Below, piece after piece: positions 61,065 through 64,000 of a stretch of DNA of 64,000 bases (position 1 is the first letter of the stretch; the number at the start of each line of letters is the position of its first letter). Below the pieces are notes generated by a model that was given only the letters and a program-made list of their open reading frames with translations, was not told the origin of the DNA and did no database searches. The position numbers and the translations under genes are program-made. Source of the stretch: Streptomyces humidus (lineage in GTDB: Bacteria > Actinomycetota > Actinomycetes > Streptomycetales > Streptomycetaceae); assembly GCF_014649655.1 (NCBI RefSeq), contig NZ_BMTL01000011.1, positions 124,001 through 188,000 on the forward strand, given 5' to 3'.

Positions 61065-62213
61065 GTGCTTCTGAAAACCTTCGGCTGGTCGTTCGCGGTC
61101 ACCGCGCTCGGCCTGGTCGCAGCGGTCTTCTACGGGGGGTGGGAGGCTCTCGGCATCGTGGCGATCCTCACCGTCCTCGAGATCTCGCTGTCCTTCGACA
61201 ACGCGGTGGTCAACGCCGGGATCCTGAAGAAGATGAATGCCTTCTGGCAGAAGATCTTCCTCACGATCGGCGTGCTCATCGCCGTCTTCGGCATGCGGCT
61301 GGTCTTCCCCGTCGTCATCGTCGCCGTCAGCGCCAAGATGGGTCCGGTCGAGGCCGTCGACCTCGCCCTCAACAACAAGGACCGCTACCAGGAACTCGTG
61401 ACCGACGCGCACCCGTCGATCGCCGCCTTCGGTGGCATGTTCCTGCTGATGATCTTCCTCGACTTCATCTTCGAGGACCGCGACATCCAGTGGCTGCGCT
61501 GGATCGAGCGACCGCTGGCCAAGCTCGGCAAGGTCGACATGCTGTCGGTCTGCATCGCCCTGATCGTCCTGCTGATCACCTCCTTCACCTTCGCCGTCCA
61601 CGCCCACCAGCACGGCGGCGGTCACGTCGACAAGGCGCAGACGGTGCTGGTCTCCGGCATCGCCGGCCTGATCACGTACATGGTCGTCGGCGGTCTCTCC
61701 GGCTACTTCGAGGACAAACTCGAGGAGGACGAGGAACGCGAGCACGAGGAGGAGGAAGAGGCCGCGCGCACCGGCAAGAAGCGCTCGGCCGTCGCCCTCG
61801 CGGGCAAGGCCGCGTTCTTCATGTTCCTCTACCTCGAGGTCCTCGACGCGTCCTTCTCCTTCGACGGCGTGATCGGCGCGTTCGCCATCACCAACGACAT
61901 CGTGCTCATGGCCCTGGGTCTGGGCATCGGCGCGATGTATGTCCGTTCGCTGACCGTGTACCTGGTCCGCCAGGGCACCCTCGACGACTACGTCTACCTG
62001 GAGCACGGCGCCCACTACGCGATCGGCGCCCTCGCCGTGATCCTGATGGTCACCATCCAGTACCAGATCAACGAGGTCATCACCGGTCTCGTCGGCGTCG
62101 TCCTGATCGCCTGGTCCTTCTGGTCCTCGGTGCGCCGCAACCGGGCGCTGGCAGCGGCAGAGGGAAAAGCGCAGGACTCGGACGAGAAGACTGAGGTCTC
62201 GTCCGGGGTGTGA
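61065..62213 (+). CDS. DUF475 integral membrane protein (TerC-like)
   Basis: A 382-aa protein with eight to nine membrane helices. Two copies of the TerC signature acidic helix occur: ISLSFDNAVVNAGIL near residue 40 and ASFSFDGVIGAFAITND near residue 265. These Asp residues bind metal in TerC proteins. A Glu-rich loop (LEEDEEREHEEEEEA) sits in the middle. TerC relatives export manganese or act in tellurite resistance with TerD. GTG 61065 follows a moderate GGATTGGGTA site. In the middle of four TerD-family genes. Confidence 0.9.
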   Translation: MLLKTFGWSFAVTALGLVAAVFYGGWEALGIVAILTVLEISLSFDNAVVNAGILKKMNAFWQKIFLTIGVLIAVFGMRLVFPVVIVAVSAKMGPVEAVDLALNNKDRYQELVTDAHPSIAAFGGMFLLMIFLDFIFEDRDIQWLRWIERPLAKLGKVDMLSVCIALIVLLITSFTFAVHAHQHGGGHVDKAQTVLVSGIAGLITYMVVGGLSGYFEDKLEEDEEREHEEEEEAARTGKKRSAVALAGKAAFFMFLYLEVLDASFSFDGVIGAFAITNDIVLMALGLGIGAMYVRSLTVYLVRQGTLDDYVYLEHGAHYAIGALAVILMVTIQYQINEVITGLVGVVLIAWSFWSSVRRNRALAAAEGKAQDSDEKTEVSSGV

Positions 62214-62242
62214 CCACTCGCTGAGTGAGGAACGCTCTGAAC

Positions 62243-62283
62243 GGGGCGGCCGGTGCGGACATTGTCCTGGACACGGCCGCCCC
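62243..62283 (+). terminator. Hairpin after DUF475 gene
   Basis: GGGGCGGCC (62243-62251) and GGCCGCCCC (62275-62283), 23-nt loop, 30 bp past the stop. Confidence 0.6.
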
Positions 62284-62330
62284 GCTGGTCTGTCCCGGCG
62301 AACGCCGTGGACGTGGAGGTGGGGGCGGGA

Positions 62331-63068
62331 ATGGGCTTCTTCGACGGGATCCTGGGCAGCAGGGCGGCCGACTTCGACTCGGGCAGCGCGGCCACCAACG
62401 CGATCGAACTGACCAAACGGCATCACACGGTGTCCCTCACCAAACAGGGCGCCGCGACCGGCAACCTGCGGGTGAACCTGGCCTGGCGGATGCGCACCTC
62501 CGACATCGGCGGGCCGCAGCGGGAGAGCCTGCTGCGCCATCCCCTCAAGGCGCTGCGGCCTCCGGAGGTCGTCGGGCACAGCCAGAGCATGGTCAACGTC
62601 GACCTCGACCTCGGCTGCCTGTGGGAGCTGGCCGACGGGTCGAAGGGAGTCGTCCAGCCGCTGGGCGGGCTGCTGGGCGACGTGAACGCGGCGCCGTACG
62701 TGAAGCTGAGCGGGGACGACCGGTTCGGGTCGGCGTCCGGTGAGACGATGTACGTCAACCTCGACCACCGCGAGCAGATCAAGCGGCTGCTCGTCTTCGT
62801 CTACATCTACGACCAGACGCCGGCCTTCGACCGTACGCACGCCATCGTCACGCTGTACCCGAGCAACGGGCCGCGGATCGAGATAGGCCTCGACGAGCGG
62901 CACCCGCAGGCCCGCTCGTGCGCCGTGGTGATGATCGAGAACGTCAAGGAGGAGCTGATCGTGCGGCGGGAGGTGCGCTTCGTCTACGGCTTCCAGGCCG
63001 AGCTGGACCGGCTCTACGGGTGGGGGCTGCAGTGGGGCCGGGGCTACAAGGCGAAGGCCGAGAAGTAG
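62331..63068 (+). CDS. TerD-superfamily protein, extended type
   Basis: A 245-aa protein with the TerD fold core: NVDLDLGCLWELADG, GETMYVNLDHREQIKRLLVF, and YDQTPAFDRTHAIVTLYPSN. It lacks the GDN...GEGDDE loop, so calcium binding differs from the two small copies. Residues 1-60 (GFFDGILGSRAADFDSG) are an extra N-terminal part, as in TerA-like members. ATG 62331 lies behind GGAGGT at about 10 bp; the upstream frame crosses the hairpin. It is cotranscribed with or follows the DUF475 gene. Confidence 0.85.
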   Translation: MGFFDGILGSRAADFDSGSAATNAIELTKRHHTVSLTKQGAATGNLRVNLAWRMRTSDIGGPQRESLLRHPLKALRPPEVVGHSQSMVNVDLDLGCLWELADGSKGVVQPLGGLLGDVNAAPYVKLSGDDRFGSASGETMYVNLDHREQIKRLLVFVYIYDQTPAFDRTHAIVTLYPSNGPRIEIGLDERHPQARSCAVVMIENVKEELIVRREVRFVYGFQAELDRLYGWGLQWGRGYKAKAEK

Positions 63069-63174
63069 CACCGCGGGGCGTCCACGCGACCGCCCGTACC
63101 GGCCTCACCGCCACCGGCCGTACCGGTCCGACGGCCCTGACAGGTCCGGCCGCCCGTTCCCGTCCGGCCGCGCC

Positions 63175-63930
63175 TCACCGTCCGATGAACTGAGGACCCT
63201 GGGGCGGCAGGCGGAAGGCGCCGTCCGGGTATCCGTAGCCGTACGTCGGCAGGTTCGCCGGATAGCCGTAGGCCGGCTGCTGCCGGGGGACGGGCGACGT
63301 CGGCTGCTCCGGCGGCAGCGGCTGGGCCGGGCCCGCGGTCTGCGGGGTCTGCGGCGCCTGGACCGCCGCCGGGTCGGCGGAGGCCTCCTCCGACTCGTCC
63401 ACCGAGATGCCGAAGTCGGTGGCCAGGCCCTTGAGGCCGTTGACGTAGCCCTCGCCCAGGGCGCGGAACTTCCAGCTCTCGCCGCGCCGGTACAGCTCGC
63501 CGCAGATCAGGGCCGTCTCCTCGCCCGTCTCGGGGCGGATGTCGAAGGTGGCCAGGGGCTCGCCGTCGGCCGTCGCGTCGTACAGCAGGATGCTGAGGGA
63601 ACGTACGCGGTCGAACGTGACGCCGTCCGCCGAGGCGACCAGCAGGATCTGGCCGACGCCGGACTCGACGCCGGAGAGATCCGCCTGGATGGTGTCGGTG
63701 AGGCCCTCGGCGACGCGCTTCTTGCCGAGCCGCCACACCTTTCCCGAAGGATGCCGGGGCTGGTTGTAGAAGACGAAGTCCTCGTCGGAGCGCACGCGGC
63801 CGTCGAGACCGAGGAGCAGCGCCGAGGCGTCGACGTCCGGGACCCCCTGACCGGGGGTCCAGCGCAGCACGGCGCGCACCGTGGTGGCCTTCAGCGGGAC
63901 GTTCGACCCCTTCAGCATCGCGTGCGTCAT
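63175..63930 (-). CDS. TerD-superfamily protein with Pro/Gln/Tyr-rich tail
   Basis: A 251-aa protein. Residues 1-175 are TerD-like (MLKGSNVPLKATTVRAVLRW, PDVDASALLLGLDGRVRSD and GELYRRGESWKFRALGEGYV). The calcium loop is replaced by a different sequence (RLGKKRVAEGL). Residues 180-251 are Pro, Gln, Ala and Tyr-rich with PAYGYPANLPTYGYGYPDG, probably disordered. It points toward the plus-strand Ter genes from the other side. Such tailed TerD proteins may bring TerD complexes to membranes or polymers. ATG 63930 with an alternative ATG four codons later. Confidence 0.9.
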   Translation of the reverse strand: MTHAMLKGSNVPLKATTVRAVLRWTPGQGVPDVDASALLLGLDGRVRSDEDFVFYNQPRHPSGKVWRLGKKRVAEGLTDTIQADLSGVESGVGQILLVASADGVTFDRVRSLSILLYDATADGEPLATFDIRPETGEETALICGELYRRGESWKFRALGEGYVNGLKGLATDFGISVDESEEASADPAAVQAPQTPQTAGPAQPLPPEQPTSPVPRQQPAYGYPANLPTYGYGYPDGAFRLPPQGPQFIGR

Positions 63931-64000
63931 GCGGTCATCCTGCCTTCTCGGGCCTGCTCACGACAATGCGGGGTACCCGGGTGCCCCGCACACGCCGCGC

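Noticed and set aside
1..64000. CRISPR arrays, tRNA or rRNA genes
   Set aside because: No regularly spaced repeat-spacer pattern and no cloverleaf or rRNA sequence noticed on either strand; short tandem repeats found are 6, 7, 13, 18 and 60 bp without spacers.

Overview
The window is typical Streptomyces chromosome: very high G+C, strong third-position GC bias, GTG starts, AGGAGG-type ribosome sites, and families characteristic of the genus (DUF3145, DUF3052, DUF4429-SHOCT, TerD paralogs, FasR, PucR/TetR/MarR/MerR regulators). Order and content from about 34 to 64 kb (fasR-fabDHPF, DUF3145, aceE, DUF3052, AhpE, TerD genes) match the S. coelicolor core chromosome as I know it. No tRNA, rRNA or CRISPR array was seen.

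Region by region. (1) 1-6.4 kb, minus strand: a LamG/DNRLRE secreted giant followed by the 5' end of an SpvB/RHS-type secreted giant, cut by the window edge; the toxin end, if any, lies outside. Their upstream region holds three inverted repeats. (2) 6.6-17.1 kb, minus strand: a sugar/sugar-acid utilisation block with an acid-sugar dehydratase (enolase superfamily), a zinc alcohol dehydrogenase, a U32-like TIM-barrel protein, a ChvE-MmsA-MmsB-type sugar ABC importer, an aldose 1-epimerase and an aminotransferase with a 220-residue Pro/Ala/Met tail. A 13-bp motif, GTTCGANATTTCG, precedes both separately promoted enzyme units. (3) 17.3-18.9 kb: a zinc-ribbon membrane protein and a non-coding stretch with a 107-bp duplicated block and a near-perfect lac-type operator. 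(4) 18.97-25.1 kb, plus strand: LacI regulator plus a four-gene YtfQ-YtfR-YtfT-YjfF-type (galactofuranose-like) importer. (5) 25.4-36.4 kb: MarR/CurA-type reductase pair, serine hydrolase, EI24 membrane protein, TetR plus a GH3 beta-glucosidase with a repeat-encoded N-terminus, a second aldose epimerase, a GDSL lipoprotein, DUF3145.

(6) 36.4-41.3 kb: fatty acid synthase operon fabD-fabH-acpP-fabF under FasR, with a 21-bp inverted repeat just upstream of fabD. (7) 42.14-45.94 kb: an insertion-sequence graveyard, with pieces of an IS630-type transposase on both strands (167-bp near-identical inverted repeats), an IS982-type N-terminus that interrupts a truncated short-chain dehydrogenase, a MerR remnant, and an intact divergent TetR/SDR pair with three operator-like dyads. 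(8) 45.9-58 kb: serine hydrolase, GNAT, MerR-AKR operon (leaderless-looking promoter), DUF4429-SHOCT, DUF1023 hydrolase, TetR/DHA2 exporter, DUF4190 protein with a 13-bp tandem repeat at its stop codon, potassium-channel-like protein, pyruvate dehydrogenase E1 (aceE). (9) 58.4-64 kb: DUF3052, AhpE peroxiredoxin, and a tellurite-resistance-type group of four TerD-family genes around a DUF475 (TerC-like) membrane protein.

The best candidates for undescribed biology are the sugar-acid cluster with its unassigned U32-like protein and tailed aminotransferase, the Ter group with a divergent minus-strand TerD member, and the repeat-built N-terminus of the GH3 enzyme. All functional statements rest on reading the translated sequences; no search was run.
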